From Tissierellaceae bacterium (GTDB taxonomy: Bacteria > Bacillota > Clostridia > Tissierellales > Tissierellaceae): a DNA stretch of 33,644 bases. The first letter of the stretch is position 1. Each line of letters starts with the position of its first letter. The notes under the pieces are model-generated. The model worked only from the letters and a program-made list of their open reading frames with translations, did no database searches and was not told the origin of the DNA. The position numbers and the translations under genes were made by a program. The stretch lies in contig JAHDQA010000102.1 of NCBI GenBank assembly GCA_018434075.1, forward strand, positions 1 through 33,644. Direction: 5' to 3'. This document shows positions 24,956-33,644 of this stretch, in pieces.

Positions 24956-25449
24956 GAATAGGTTTTGGCATGGATGTTCATCAGTTCAATGAGAATAGAG
25001 AGCTGATACTTGGAGGAGTTAATATACCACATGAAAAAGGGCTGTTGGGTCACTCAGATGCTGATGTGCTTGTCCATAGCATAATGGATGCTATACTTGG
25101 AGCATTAGCGTTAGGAGATATTGGCAAGCATTTCCCTGATACAGATATGGCTTATAAAGATATATCCAGCATGATACTTTTAAAAAGAGTATATGATATT
25201 ATGAAAAATAACGGTTATAAAATTGGAAATATCGATGCGGTTGTAGCAGCCCAAAACCCTAAACTATCGCCATATATTCAACAGATGAGAGAGAATATAG
25301 CAAAAACTCTAAATACTGAAATTGAAAATATAAGCATTAAAGCTACAACCACTGAAAAACTGGGGTTTGAGGGTAGAGAAGAAGGAATGACGAGTTATTG
25401 CGTATGCTTGCTAGAAAAAGATATTGACAATAAAAAATTTTTTGTATAG
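24952..25449 (+). CDS. ispF: 2-C-methyl-D-erythritol 2,4-cyclodiphosphate synthase
   Basis: IspF forms the cyclic diphosphate intermediate of the MEP pathway. The 165-residue trimeric zinc enzyme has its metal ligands Asp8 and His10 (GMDVHQF) and His42 in the neighbouring segment [18 protein letters not shown]. Also present are [11 protein letters not shown] and the C-terminal [15 protein letters not shown]. It is coupled to ispD by a four-base overlap. The last codons contain a probable promoter for the downstream proS leader, so the MEP genes and proS are likely separate transcription units. Confidence 0.96.
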   Translation: MRIGFGMDVHQFNENRELILGGVNIPHEKGLLGHSDADVLVHSIMDAILGALALGDIGKHFPDTDMAYKDISSMILLKRVYDIMKNNGYKIGNIDAVVAAQNPKLSPYIQQMRENIAKTLNTEIENISIKATTTEKLGFEGREEGMTSYCVCLLEKDIDNKKFFV

Positions 25450-25452
25450 ACT
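25424..25452 (+). promoter_or_regulatory. Promoter of the proS T-box leader, inside the end of ispF
   Basis: A perfect TTGACA (25424-25429) is followed at 17 bases by TAGACT (25447-25452); TATAGA at 15 bases spacing is an alternative. Transcription would begin at about 25459, exactly where the T-box leader begins. Confidence 0.5.
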
Positions 25453-25455
25453 ATA

Positions 25456-25690
25456 GAAATAGTAGCGATGAGAGGGAATAGTAATCGATTATGGCATACA
25501 GAGAGGAGACTTATAGCTGGAAAGTTTCTTGCCCAATAATTGATGAACCCAACCTAGAGCATTTAGCGAAAGCTTAAACGTTTGGCTCGTTATAGCCTAT
25601 GAGTGAATCCAATGAATTATTGGATTAACAAGAGTGGTACCGCGGATTTGGCCTTTCGTCTCTTTTTTGAAGATGAAAGGTCTTTTTATT
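25456..25690 (+). promoter_or_regulatory. Proline-specific T-box leader of proS
   Basis: The T-box sequence GAGTGGTACCGCGG (25632-25645) with AACAA before it is unmistakable. Upstream lies a Stem I region with the GCTGGAAA element and the specifier loop GAACCCA, in which CCC (25548-25550) is a proline codon. Downstream a terminator hairpin (25650-25662 pairing with 25669-25682) ends in a T run. Uncharged tRNA(Pro) would stabilise the antiterminator and switch proS on. The TGGT bulge fits a tRNA with discriminator A. Confidence 0.94.
25650..25688 (+). terminator. Intrinsic terminator of the T-box leader
   Basis: GGCCTTTCGTCTC pairs with GAAGATGAAAGGTC (some G:U), followed by CTTTTTATTT. This is the regulated terminator of the T-box. 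Confidence 0.85.
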
Positions 25691-25714
25691 TAGTGAAAGA
25701 GGAGGAGTATAGCG

Positions 25715-27439
25715 ATGAAAATGTCAAACCTTTATATGCCAACATTAAGGCAAGTTCCTGCTGAAGCTGAAATACCAAGTCATCAGCTTTTATTGAGAGC
25801 GGGTATGATAAGAAAATTGGTGAGTGGTGTTTATTCATATCTACCATTAGGGTATAGGACAATTAGGAAAATAGAAAGTATCGTAAGAGAAGAGATGGAT
25901 AATAAGGGAGCTCAAGAGTTATTGATGTCTGCAATCCAGCCAAGAGAATTGTGGGAAAAGTCAGGTAGATGGGATAATTTTGGACCTGAGATGTTTAAAT
26001 TAAGAGATAGAAACGAAAGGGAATTTTGTCTAGGGCCAACGCATGAAGAGTATTTTACGAATCTAATAAAAGATGAAGTAAACTCTTACAAACAACTTCC
26101 GCTAATTATCTACCAAATTCAAACTAAATACAGAGATGAAAAAAGGCCAAGATTTGGGCTAATTAGAGCAAGAGAATTTATCATGAAAGACGCATACAGC
26201 TTTGATGTTGACGAAGAAGGCATGAAAATATCATACCAAAAAATGTGGGATGCATACGATGCAATATTTACAAGACTCAAATTGAACTATAAAGTCGTCC
26301 AAGGCGACACAGGAGCAATGGGCGGGAAAGTTTCTCATGAGTTCATGGCGATGAGCGAAGTTGGAGAGGGAAGAATAGCATATTGCAAATCTTGCAACTA
26401 TGCTGCAACTGATGAAAAGGCTGACGTTGTCATAAACATTGAAGATGATGAAGCCCTATTAGATATTGAAAAAATTTATACTCCAGAAATCAGAACCATA
26501 GAAGATTTGACAAACTTTTTAAAAATTGACAAGAGTAAATTTGGAAAAGCAATAATATACAAAGCGGCAAATAAACCTATTGTAGTGTTGATACCAGGAA
26601 ATAGAGAATTAAACGAAACGAAGCTAATAAATTATTTGAAGATAGCTGAGCATGAACTAGAGATGGCTGATGAAGACACTATTAAAGCGATAACTAACGC
26701 AGATAAAGGTTTCACAGGCCCTTTTGGTCTTAAAGATGCTAGGCTTATAGTTGACAAGAGAATAACTCAGATGAGAAATATAGTAGTAGGCGCAAATGAA
26801 ACTGATCATCACTTAAAAAATGTAAACTACGGAAGGGACTTTGTAGCAGAGGTTGTAGATGATTTACTGCTGGTAGAAGAAGGAGATACCTGTCCAAATT
26901 GTGGAAATAAACTTCATATAGACAGAGGAATTGAAGTAGGGAATATATTCCAACTTGGCACTAAATACTCTAAGAGTTTAAATGCGACATTTCTGGATGA
27001 AAATGGAAAGGAAAGAGAATTCGTGATGGGGAGCTATGGAGTGGGCGTATCCAGATCTGTAGCTGCAATTGTTGAGCAGTATCACGATGAAAATGGAATA
27101 ATATGGCCATTTGTAGTTGCGCCATATCATGTTATAATCACTATAGTGAACACTAAAAAAGAAGATCAAGTTGCTTTGGGCGAAAGACTTTACAATGAAT
27201 TAAACAATAGAGGAATAGAAGTATTGCTTGATGATAGAAATGAAAGCGCTGGTGTAAAATTTAATGATCGTGACCTAATCGGAATTCCTGCAAGAATAAC
27301 AGTAGGAAAGCTTGCTTCTGATGGAATTGTCGAATTTTCGCTGAGAAAATCAAACGAAAAAGAAGAGTTAAAGGCAGAAGATGTTTATGATAGAATATTA
27401 TCAGCATTTAGAGAAGAAGGATATGAACTAAGTAAATAA
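25715..27439 (+). CDS. proS: Prolyl-tRNA synthetase
   Basis: This class II synthetase charges tRNA(Pro). The 574 residues are of the bacterial type: a catalytic core with motif 2 ([21 protein letters not shown]), an inserted YbaK-like editing domain (about 225-400) that removes mischarged alanine, motif 3 ([17 protein letters not shown]) and the C-terminal anticodon-binding domain (about 470-570). It starts with ATG at 25715 after GAGGAGGAG. It is controlled by the T-box directly upstream. In the Bacillus gene order cysE occupies this neighbourhood, so proS placement is a lineage trait. Confidence 0.97.
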   Translation: MKMSNLYMPTLRQVPAEAEIPSHQLLLRAGMIRKLVSGVYSYLPLGYRTIRKIESIVREEMDNKGAQELLMSAIQPRELWEKSGRWDNFGPEMFKLRDRNEREFCLGPTHEEYFTNLIKDEVNSYKQLPLIIYQIQTKYRDEKRPRFGLIRAREFIMKDAYSFDVDEEGMKISYQKMWDAYDAIFTRLKLNYKVVQGDTGAMGGKVSHEFMAMSEVGEGRIAYCKSCNYAATDEKADVVINIEDDEALLDIEKIYTPEIRTIEDLTNFLKIDKSKFGKAIIYKAANKPIVVLIPGNRELNETKLINYLKIAEHELEMADEDTIKAITNADKGFTGPFGLKDARLIVDKRITQMRNIVVGANETDHHLKNVNYGRDFVAEVVDDLLLVEEGDTCPNCGNKLHIDRGIEVGNIFQLGTKYSKSLNATFLDENGKEREFVMGSYGVGVSRSVAAIVEQYHDENGIIWPFVVAPYHVIITIVNTKKEDQVALGERLYNELNNRGIEVLLDDRNESAGVKFNDRDLIGIPARITVGKLASDGIVEFSLRKSNEKEELKAEDVYDRILSAFREEGYELSK

Positions 27440-27454
27440 TCAAGGAGGATTAAA

Positions 27455-28936
27455 ATGGATAATGTAAGAGTAAGGTTTGCACCAAGCCCTACAGGTTATC
27501 TTCATATAGGTGGTTTGAGAACTGCATTGTATAATTATTTATTTGCTAGGAAAAACAATGGGAAATTTATTTTGAGGATAGAAGATACAGATCAGACAAG
27601 ATTTGTTGAAGGTGCAATTGAAAACTTAATTAATTCTCTTCAATGGGCAGGCATAAACTATGATGAAGGAGTGTTTATAGAAAACGGACAAGTTGTTGAA
27701 AAAGGAGATTTTGGACCATACATTCAATCTAAGAGATTAGACATATACAAAAAATACGTAGATGAATTAATTGAAAATGGACATGCTTACTATTGTTTTT
27801 GTACAAAGGAAAGATTAGATAAAGTTAGAGAAGAACAAAAAATAAGTGGGCAAATTCCTAGGTATGATGGATTTTGTAGAAACATCCCACTAGAAGAAGC
27901 TAAAAAGAGAGTGGAAAATGGAGAAGAATATGTAGTAAGGTTAAAACTGCCTCACAATAGAGACATAAATTTCTATGACATTGTAAGAGGCGATATAACA
28001 ATAAATACTTCGGATATGGATGACCAAGTTCTATTAAAATCGGATGGTTACCCTACTTATCATCTTGCAGTTGTGGTAGACGATCATTTAATGGGCATCA
28101 CACATATTGTTAGAGGTGAAGAATGGCTACCATCTACTCCAAAACATGTGTATTTATATGAAGCATTTGGATGGGAAAAACCCACATATGTTCATTTGCC
28201 TACAGTCCTAAATAAAGATAGAAAGAAACTCTCTAAAAGACAAGGCGATGTTTCGGTAGAAGACTTTAGAAATAAAGGATATTTGCCTGAAGCTTTAGTA
28301 AACTATTTGGCTTTAGTCGGTTGGAGTCCAGAAGACAACAATGAAATCATGTCGCTTGAAGAAATGGTAGAAAAATTCTCTTTTGAAAGGGTTTCAAAGA
28401 CAGGCGGCATATTTGATCTGGATAAGCTAGATTGGATAAATGGACATTATATAAGAAGTTCATCTACTGAGAGAATAAGAGAACTAGCTATTCCATATTT
28501 AATAAATGAGGACCTAATTGATGAGAGATTTGCTCATGAAAATACAGAATGGATCGATTGCTTAGTAGAAACATTAAAAGAAAACATATCTACTATAAGT
28601 GAGATACCTGAAAAATCCAAGTTTATTTTTTCGGAAGAAATCGAAATAGGAGAAGAGCTGTTCAATGAGTTTTTAAACAATGAAAACACTCCAATTATAA
28701 TGAATGCTATAATCGAAGAGATTTCCAACATTGAGAAATTTGATTTAGAAGAGGCAAAGACATTTATGAAAAAAATACAGCAAAAGACTGGCATAAAAGG
28801 GAAGAACTTGTTCATGCCCACTAGAGTTGCACTGACAGGTAGCGAACACGGGCCTGAATTAGTAAATATATTGTATTTATTAGGGAAAGACAAGATAATT
28901 AGAAGAGCAAGAAAAGTTATTGAAAAACTATCATGA
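27455..28936 (+). CDS. gltX: Glutamyl-tRNA synthetase
   Basis: This class I synthetase charges tRNA(Glu). The 493 residues have the HIGH motif as [11 protein letters not shown] (9-19), a Cys-containing zinc-like insertion (CFCTKE...GFC), and the KMSKS motif as KKLSKR. The C-terminal helical anticodon domains (about 330-493) end in ARKVIEKL. With GatCAB encoded in the same window, the enzyme is probably non-discriminating and also makes Glu-tRNA(Gln) for amidation. This is an inference; the anticodon-reading residue was not checked. It starts with ATG after AAGGAGG, 15 bases behind proS. Confidence 0.96.
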   Translation: MDNVRVRFAPSPTGYLHIGGLRTALYNYLFARKNNGKFILRIEDTDQTRFVEGAIENLINSLQWAGINYDEGVFIENGQVVEKGDFGPYIQSKRLDIYKKYVDELIENGHAYYCFCTKERLDKVREEQKISGQIPRYDGFCRNIPLEEAKKRVENGEEYVVRLKLPHNRDINFYDIVRGDITINTSDMDDQVLLKSDGYPTYHLAVVVDDHLMGITHIVRGEEWLPSTPKHVYLYEAFGWEKPTYVHLPTVLNKDRKKLSKRQGDVSVEDFRNKGYLPEALVNYLALVGWSPEDNNEIMSLEEMVEKFSFERVSKTGGIFDLDKLDWINGHYIRSSSTERIRELAIPYLINEDLIDERFAHENTEWIDCLVETLKENISTISEIPEKSKFIFSEEIEIGEELFNEFLNNENTPIIMNAIIEEISNIEKFDLEEAKTFMKKIQQKTGIKGKNLFMPTRVALTGSEHGPELVNILYLLGKDKIIRRARKVIEKLS

Positions 28937-28947
28937 TATTATATAAT
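28920..28947 (+). promoter_or_regulatory. Promoter for cysS inside the end of gltX
   Basis: TTGAAA (28920-28925), a 16-base spacer and a perfect TATAAT (28942-28947) overlap the end of gltX. They give a leader of about 40 bases before cysS that contains AGGACT twice but no recognisable riboswitch. Confidence 0.6.
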
Positions 28948-28994
28948 ATGATTAACATCGAGGACTTACTAGGACTAAACATAGGAGGATATTT

Positions 28995-30395
28995 ATGAAG
29001 CTTTACAATTCCCTAACTAGAAAAAAAGAAGAATTCATACCTTTAGTAGAAGGAAAAGTCACAATGTACAATTGTGGTCCTACTGTATACAACTATATAC
29101 ATGTCGGGAATGCTAGGCCTTTAGTTGTCTTCGACACATTGAGAAGATATTTTATCTATAAAGGTTTTGATGTAAAAATGGTAATCAATTTTACTGACAT
29201 AGATGATAAGATAATAAATAAAGCAAACGAGGAAGGAAAAGACACCAAGGAAATAGCACAAACCTTTATCGATGCTTTTATGGAAGATGCGACAGAGCTG
29301 AATTTATATGAATATCCAACCCTTCACCCCAGAGCAACTGAATACATCGATAAAATGATAGAATTCATACAAGGGTTAATCGAGAAAGATGCAGCGTATG
29401 TAGTTGATGGAAATGTATACTTTAGAATAGATCGGGCTAAAGATTATGGGAAATTAAGCAAAAAAAACATTGATGAGCTCATAAGCGGCGCGAGAATTGA
29501 AATAAATGAAGACAAGGAAAACCCGTTGGATTTTGTATTGTGGAAAAAAGAAAAACCAGGGGAGCCTTCGTGGGATAGCCCTTGGGGGAAAGGCAGACCT
29601 GGATGGCATATTGAATGTTCAGTAATGGCTAAAGCGCTATTGGGTGAAACCATTGACATTCATTCGGGAGGAGAAGACTTGCAGTTTCCACATCATGAAA
29701 ATGAGATAGCACAATCTGAAACACTGACAGGCAAACCGTTTGCGAGATATTGGCTTCACAATGCAATGCTAACAGTTGACAATAAAAAGATGTCTAAATC
29801 ACTTGGAAATTTCTTTACACTTAAAGATATAAAAGAGCATTACAATCTAGAAGTTTTGAGATTCTTCTTATTATCAGCACACTACAGATCTCAAATCAAC
29901 TTTAGCAAAGAGGCGATGGAGCAATCAAAAAGTGCATTGGATAGACTATATAATGCAAAGAAAAATTTAGAGTACAATATTCAAAAGAGCGACATCGAAT
30001 CAACTGAAACAAGTGAATATCTAGAAGTTAAAGATAATGTAGACTATTTTAAAGATAAATTCATAAAAAGCATGGAAGATGATATAAACACAGCAGATGC
30101 AATAGCTTCAATATTTGAGCTTGTAAGGTATATAAATCAGAATCTTGACGAAACCAAATCTAAAAAATCGTTGGAATATGCATATAAAGTGTTTATGGAG
30201 CTGAATAAAGTTTTAGGGATTCTATCCAAGAAAGATGAAATATTAGAAGAGGATATTCTAAAGTTAATTGAAGAGAGAAACAATTATAGAAAAAATAAAG
30301 ATTTTGCTAAAGCTGATGAAATAAGAGATGAATTGAAGAATAAAGGAATTATCCTTGAGGATACAAAAGACGGTGTAAAATGGAAGAGAATTTGA
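28995..30395 (+). CDS. cysS: Cysteinyl-tRNA synthetase
   Basis: This class I synthetase charges tRNA(Cys). The 466 residues contain the zinc-ligand Cys27 with the HIGH-like motif (CGPTVYNYIHVGNARP) and the further zinc site (GWHIECSVMA, GGEDLQFPHHENE). KMSKSLGN and a C-terminal helical domain ending in [11 protein letters not shown] are also present. It starts with ATG at 28995 after AGGAGGAT. Its 3' end overlaps mrnC by 16 bases, as in many Firmicutes where cysS-mrnC-rlmB form one unit. Confidence 0.97.
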   Translation: MKLYNSLTRKKEEFIPLVEGKVTMYNCGPTVYNYIHVGNARPLVVFDTLRRYFIYKGFDVKMVINFTDIDDKIINKANEEGKDTKEIAQTFIDAFMEDATELNLYEYPTLHPRATEYIDKMIEFIQGLIEKDAAYVVDGNVYFRIDRAKDYGKLSKKNIDELISGARIEINEDKENPLDFVLWKKEKPGEPSWDSPWGKGRPGWHIECSVMAKALLGETIDIHSGGEDLQFPHHENEIAQSETLTGKPFARYWLHNAMLTVDNKKMSKSLGNFFTLKDIKEHYNLEVLRFFLLSAHYRSQINFSKEAMEQSKSALDRLYNAKKNLEYNIQKSDIESTETSEYLEVKDNVDYFKDKFIKSMEDDINTADAIASIFELVRYINQNLDETKSKKSLEYAYKVFMELNKVLGILSKKDEILEEDILKLIEERNNYRKNKDFAKADEIRDELKNKGIILEDTKDGVKWKRI

Positions 30396-30826
30396 AAAAT
30401 GCATTAAGCACCTTTGGAAAATTAAATTCAAACTTAAATTTTGAAGATGTAGAAAGACTTCATCCACTTCAATTAGCGTATATAGGTGACGCTGTATATG
30501 AACTAATGGTAAGAACAACTATTTTAGAAGTTGACTTAAATGTAAATAAATTAAATGAAAAAGCCAGAAAATATGTCAGGGCAACATCGCAAGCAAATGC
30601 TGTAAAATCTTTAGAAGGCTTTTTCAACGATAAAGAATTATCTGTAATAAGGAGAGGGAGGAATGCTAAAATCAATTCCTCCCCTAAAAATACTGAACTC
30701 ATTGATTATAAATACGCTACAGGGTTGGAATGCTTATTTGGATATTTATATCTGAAAGGTCAATTTGAAAGGATTGAGGAGATATTTTTAAAAATATTTG
30801 ATTTAGGTGAAGGAGCATTGAAATGA
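30380..30826 (+). CDS. mrnC: Mini-ribonuclease 3
   Basis: Mini-III is an RNase III-like enzyme without a dsRNA-binding domain that matures the ends of 23S rRNA. The 148 residues have the RNase III signature [15 protein letters not shown] (31-45, catalytic Asp37) and the second acidic motif near [12 protein letters not shown]. The start lies inside cysS. The stop shares four bases with thyX (ATGA). Confidence 0.95.
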   Translation: MEENLKNALSTFGKLNSNLNFEDVERLHPLQLAYIGDAVYELMVRTTILEVDLNVNKLNEKARKYVRATSQANAVKSLEGFFNDKELSVIRRGRNAKINSSPKNTELIDYKYATGLECLFGYLYLKGQFERIEEIFLKIFDLGEGALK

Positions 30827-31593
30827 AAGTTGAATTGTTAAGATACACACCGGATGGAGAAAAATTGATTGCTTCTGCTGCAAAACTCTGTTATTCACAA
30901 GTTGGGATAACAGAAATCGAAGAGAATCAAGATGAAGAAAAAGTTGAATCTTTTCTAAATATGCTCGTGGATTTGGGGCATGAGAGCCCTATTGAACACG
31001 TGAGCTTTACATTTGGAATAGAGGGCGTTTCTAGAGTTTTAACACATCAGCTTGTAAGACACAGGATAGCAAGTTATTCTCAGCAATCTCAAAGATATGT
31101 CAAACTGGACCAATTTGAGTACATAATTCCGCCAAGCATTTCAGATGATGAAGAGGCTAGTAAAATATTTCTAAAGATGATGGAAGAAGATCAAAAAGCA
31201 TATAATAGAATAGCTCAAATACTGACCGAGAAAAAAACAAATCAATACATATCTGAGGGAATGAGTGAAAAAAAGGCAAAATCTAAAGCTGAAAAAGAAG
31301 CTATAGAGGACGCCAGATATCTGTTTCCAAATGCTTGTGAAACCAAAATAGTCATGACGATGAATGCGAGGAGCCTTATGAATTTCTTTGCATTAAGAAC
31401 ATGCAACAGAGCTCAATGGGAAATTAGAAATTTAGCAATAGAGATGTTGAAAGAAGTGAAGAAAGTATACCCTGTATTATTTAAAAATGCAGGACCTAAT
31501 TGTATAAATGGTCCTTGCAAAGAGGGAAATATGACTTGTGGCAAGATAAACGAAGTAAGACAGTTTTTTAGCGAACTAAACAATATAGGTTAA
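30823..31593 (+). CDS. thyX: Flavin-dependent thymidylate synthase
   Basis: ThyX makes dTMP from dUMP with FAD, NADPH and methylenetetrahydrofolate, without ThyA. The 256 residues carry the family signature RHRxxSxxxxSxR at 79-91 ([13 protein letters not shown]), preceded by [11 protein letters not shown] and followed by CNRAQWEIR. The C-terminus has several cysteines ([15 protein letters not shown]). It overlaps mrnC by four bases and so seems built into the cysS-mrnC-rlmB operon, where Bacillus has no such gene. It implies that dTMP synthesis here may not depend on thyA. Confidence 0.95.
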   Translation: MKVELLRYTPDGEKLIASAAKLCYSQVGITEIEENQDEEKVESFLNMLVDLGHESPIEHVSFTFGIEGVSRVLTHQLVRHRIASYSQQSQRYVKLDQFEYIIPPSISDDEEASKIFLKMMEEDQKAYNRIAQILTEKKTNQYISEGMSEKKAKSKAEKEAIEDARYLFPNACETKIVMTMNARSLMNFFALRTCNRAQWEIRNLAIEMLKEVKKVYPVLFKNAGPNCINGPCKEGNMTCGKINEVRQFFSELNNIG

Positions 31594-31606
31594 ATGGAGA
31601 TAGAAA

Positions 31607-32362
31607 ATGGACGAGAAAAATACAAATTATATAGTTGGCAGAAACCCAGTACTTGAATTGTTAAAAACCGATGAGCAAATTGACAAACTCTATATTCTAA
31701 AAGGAGAAAACAAAGGCTCTATAATTAAGATAATAAATCAAGCAAAAGAAAGAAACATCATCATACAATATGTGGAAAGAGAAAAATTAGACTATCTATC
31801 AAATGGACTTTCTCATCAAGGAGTAGTTGCATTAGTAACGGGATATAAATACAGTGAAATAAGCGAAATATTAGAATACGCCAAAGAAAAGAAAGAAGAC
31901 CCTTTCGTTGTGATTTTAGACTGCATAGAAGACACACATAATTTAGGTGCAATAATAAGGACTGCAGAATGTGCTGGAGTACATGGCATTATCATACCTA
32001 AGAGAAGGGCAGCAACAATAAATGAGACTGTGTTAAAGACATCTGCAGGAGCGGCTCTTTACATGAGAGTAGCAAAAGTCACCAATATATCCACTGTAAT
32101 AGATGAGTTAAAAGAACAGGGACTTTGGATCTATGGAGCTGATATGACCGGGGAAAACTTGTATTATAAATCCAATTTAAAAGGTCCTATAGGGTTGGTA
32201 ATAGGTGCTGAAGGTAAAGGAATTTCTAGATTGGTCAAGGAAAAGTGCGATGGGTTGGTGAAGATACCCATAAAAGGCAATATTGAGTCACTCAATGCTT
32301 CCGCGGCTGCTGCAGTATTGATTTATGAAGTGGAAAGACAGAGAAATGAAAGCAAAATATAA
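31607..32362 (+). CDS. rlmB: 23S rRNA (guanosine-2'-O)-methyltransferase, RlmB/TrmH family
   Basis: This SPOUT methyltransferase is predicted to methylate the 2'-OH of a 23S rRNA guanosine (position 2251 in E. coli). The 251 residues have an N-terminal L30e-like substrate-binding domain (NYIVGRNPVLELLKTDEQIDKLYI) and the knotted catalytic domain with motif 1 (DTHNLGAIIRTAECAG), motif 2 (IGAEGKGISRL) and motif 3 (IPIKGNIESLNASAAAAVLIYE). The target base is assigned by family and gene position (yacO) only. The NYN gene starts within its last codons. Confidence 0.92.
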   Translation: MDEKNTNYIVGRNPVLELLKTDEQIDKLYILKGENKGSIIKIINQAKERNIIIQYVEREKLDYLSNGLSHQGVVALVTGYKYSEISEILEYAKEKKEDPFVVILDCIEDTHNLGAIIRTAECAGVHGIIIPKRRAATINETVLKTSAGAALYMRVAKVTNISTVIDELKEQGLWIYGADMTGENLYYKSNLKGPIGLVIGAEGKGISRLVKEKCDGLVKIPIKGNIESLNASAAAAVLIYEVERQRNESKI

Positions 32363-32864
32363 AGAATACCTATATGTTGATGGATACAATATCATAAACT
32401 CATGGGATGAATTAAAAGAACTTTCTAAGATCAGTTTAGAAGAAGCCAGGATTAGATTACTTGAAATTCTTTCAGAATACCTTCACTATTCGAATATAGA
32501 CATAACAGTGGTATTTGATGCTTATATGGTCAAGGGAAATTCAACAAGCATTGATGATTACAAAGGAGTAAAAGTGGTATACACTAAAGAAAATGAGTTA
32601 GCAGACCATTACATTGAAAGGATCCTTGATGAAATAGGCAGAGTGAAAAAAGTAACAGTAGCTACATCTGACAGGATAGAGCAAGATATAATCATGCAAA
32701 AGGGAGGGATACGAATATCAGCGCTTGAACTGAAAGCAGAAATTGAAAATGCTAAAAAGACTATTGAGAGAAAGCGTAAAAAGATGAACTTGCAAAATGA
32801 CATTCAAGTTGGAAAGTTAGAAGATGTATTAAAAAAAGCATTAAAAGAATGGGAAAAAGATTAA
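32346..32864 (+). CDS. NYN-domain ribonuclease, YacP/Rae1 family
   Basis: The 172-residue protein has a PIN-like NYN fold: YVDGYNIINSW with Asp12, then VVFDAYMVKG, and ATSDRIEQDII with an acidic site, plus a basic, helical C-terminus (KKTIERKRKKM). In Bacillus the homologue Rae1 (YacP) cleaves mRNA in the ribosomal A site. The same position between rlmB and sigH supports orthology. I chose the ATG at 32346 because KAKYKEYLYVDGYN matches the family start better than the ATG at 32325, which lies deeper inside rlmB. Confidence 0.88.
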   Translation: MKAKYKEYLYVDGYNIINSWDELKELSKISLEEARIRLLEILSEYLHYSNIDITVVFDAYMVKGNSTSIDDYKGVKVVYTKENELADHYIERILDEIGRVKKVTVATSDRIEQDIIMQKGGIRISALELKAEIENAKKTIERKRKKMNLQNDIQVGKLEDVLKKALKEWEKD

Positions 32865-32884
32865 CAACTTCAGGAGGCTTCTTA

Positions 32885-33559
32885 ATGGATTTAAACATCA
32901 AAAAAAACAATTCAGCTGATTATTGCAAAATGACAGATGAGCAAATAGTAAAGCTTGCACAAGAAGGAGACAAGGAAGCGCTTGATTTCATAATCAGAAA
33001 ATATACTCAGATCATAAAACACAAAGTAAAAAATTTCTATATTTGTGGAGCTGATAAAGATGATGTAATCCAAGAAGGATTAATCGGATTATATGAAGCT
33101 ATAAAAGCATTTAATGAAGAGAAATTCACATCTTTTAATTACTTTGCAAATATCTGCATCACAAGGCAAATAATCACAGCTTTTAATGCTGCAAATAGAC
33201 CTAAAAATGGAGCACTTAATAATTATGTTTCACTAAATAGAGAAATATTTGGCCAAGAAACAGACAGGAAATATGAAGAGGTGATATCTTCATTAAACAA
33301 TCGCGATCCCTTAGAAATTTACATTTTGCAAGAAGAAATAAGAAATATTGAAAAGAAAATTGATGCGCTTTTGAGTGATTTTGAGAAAAAAATATTTCTA
33401 ATGTATATCGACGGACATTCGTATAGTGAAATGGCAAATAAGCTGAATTGCAAAGTAAAAAGAGTAGACAATGCTGTGCAGAGGATAAAAAAGAAAATAG
33501 AAACGGTCAAATGTAAAACTAAATTAGACCTTTGTAAAGTTAAATTAGACCCTTACTAG
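32885..33559 (+). CDS. sigH: RNA polymerase sporulation sigma factor SigH
   Basis: Sigma-H directs transition-state and early sporulation genes such as spo0A. The 224 residues contain sigma region 2 (KDDVIQEGLIGLYEAIKAFNEEKFTSFNYFANICITRQI, core and -10 binding) and region 4 (LSDFEKKIFLMYIDGHSYSEMANKLNCKVKRVDNAVQRIKKKI, a helix-turn-helix). I chose ATG 32885, which follows AGGAGG (32872-32877) and gives the family's normal length. The in-frame ATG at 32849 lies inside the previous gene without a ribosome site. The last residues are a duplicated CKxKLD unit encoded by a 21-base tandem repeat. Confidence 0.95.
   Translation: MDLNIKKNNSADYCKMTDEQIVKLAQEGDKEALDFIIRKYTQIIKHKVKNFYICGADKDDVIQEGLIGLYEAIKAFNEEKFTSFNYFANICITRQIITAFNAANRPKNGALNNYVSLNREIFGQETDRKYEEVISSLNNRDPLEIYILQEEIRNIEKKIDALLSDFEKKIFLMYIDGHSYSEMANKLNCKVKRVDNAVQRIKKKIETVKCKTKLDLCKVKLDPY
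33512..33553 (+). repeat. 21-base tandem repeat at the end of sigH
   Basis: Two adjacent 21-base units (33512-33532 and 33533-33553) differ at three positions and encode CKTKLDL and CKVKLDP, the last residues of SigH before the final Tyr and stop. A shorter similar string, TAAAATAGAC, follows after the stop. Confidence 0.8.
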
Positions 33560-33599
33560 AAATCAGTAAAATAGACAAATTAAAATAGTTTAATTCAAC

Positions 33600-33627
33600 A
33601 AAAAAGGACTTATATAAGTCCTTTTTT
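33600..33627. terminator. Terminator after sigH
   Basis: A perfect 28-base palindrome with A6 on the left, T6 on the right and GGACTTA / TAAGTCC in the stem works in both directions. A TATAAT at 33632-33637 may belong to a promoter of the next gene, whose -35 box I cannot identify. Confidence 0.9.
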
Positions 33628-33644
33628 GTGTTATAATTATACTA

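Noticed and set aside
32849-32884. Longer SigH frame from ATG 32849
   Set aside because: It sits inside the NYN gene with no ribosome site. AGGAGG is placed eight bases before ATG 32885.
1-33644. CRISPR arrays, insertion sequences, prophage, tRNA or rRNA genes
   Set aside because: No regularly spaced repeats, transposase or integrase reading frames, or cloverleaf/rRNA sequences were seen. The gene content is core metabolism with uniform base composition.

Overview
The window looks like chromosomal core DNA from an AT-rich, endospore-forming, motile Gram-positive anaerobe of the Clostridia. The pointers are a stage-0 sigma-H gene, a CtsR-McsA-McsB-ClpC operon, GatCAB, a Pro T-box leader, many TTG/GTG starts with strong purine-rich ribosome binding sites, and a gene order resembling the Bacillus ctsR-to-sigH block. 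A Tissierella-like lineage is plausible, but that is only an impression. Nearly everything is on the + strand and tightly packed. There is no rRNA, tRNA, CRISPR array, prophage or insertion sequence, and no gene-free stretch longer than 300 bases.

Left part (1-8200): gatCAB (tRNA-dependent Gln/Asn formation), then a glutamate/aspartate-type symporter, a broken DsbA-family gene, a chemoreceptor with an amino-acid-type dCache sensor behind a sigma-D-like promoter, and an orphan PurM/AIR-synthase-like protein. Middle part (8200-16100): a secreted cell-wall amidase, a UPF0316 membrane protein, the rph-rdgB-phosphodiesterase trio (same order as Bacillus rph-ysnA-ysnB), an atypical EF-G-like GTPase with its own promoter, and a secreted transglutaminase-like protein behind a cyclic-di-GMP-I riboswitch.

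Right part (16100-33644): a CtsR box and the protein quality-control operon ctsR-mcsA-mcsB-clpC, then radA. A single minus-strand gene of unknown function converges on radA and diverges from carD. After carD come a membrane PIN-TRAM protein, ispD-ispF (isoprenoid precursors), T-box-controlled proS, gltX, cysS, mrnC, thyX, rlmB, a rae1/yacP-like NYN nuclease and sigH, closed by a strong terminator. Compared with the Bacillus order as I remember it, disA is missing (its place holds the reverse gene plus carD), proS stands where cysE would be, and thyX is inserted between mrnC and rlmB.

I do not see an obviously new multi-gene system. The items most worth a second look are the EF-G-like GTPase (Tyr in place of the catalytic His, altered switch I, a leader ORF at the predicted transcription start), the cyclic-di-GMP-controlled transglutaminase, the sigma-D promoter and ribosome-site-masking repeat in front of the chemoreceptor, the DsbA relic whose lesions hit its CxxC site, and a 17-base palindrome shared by two intergenic regions.
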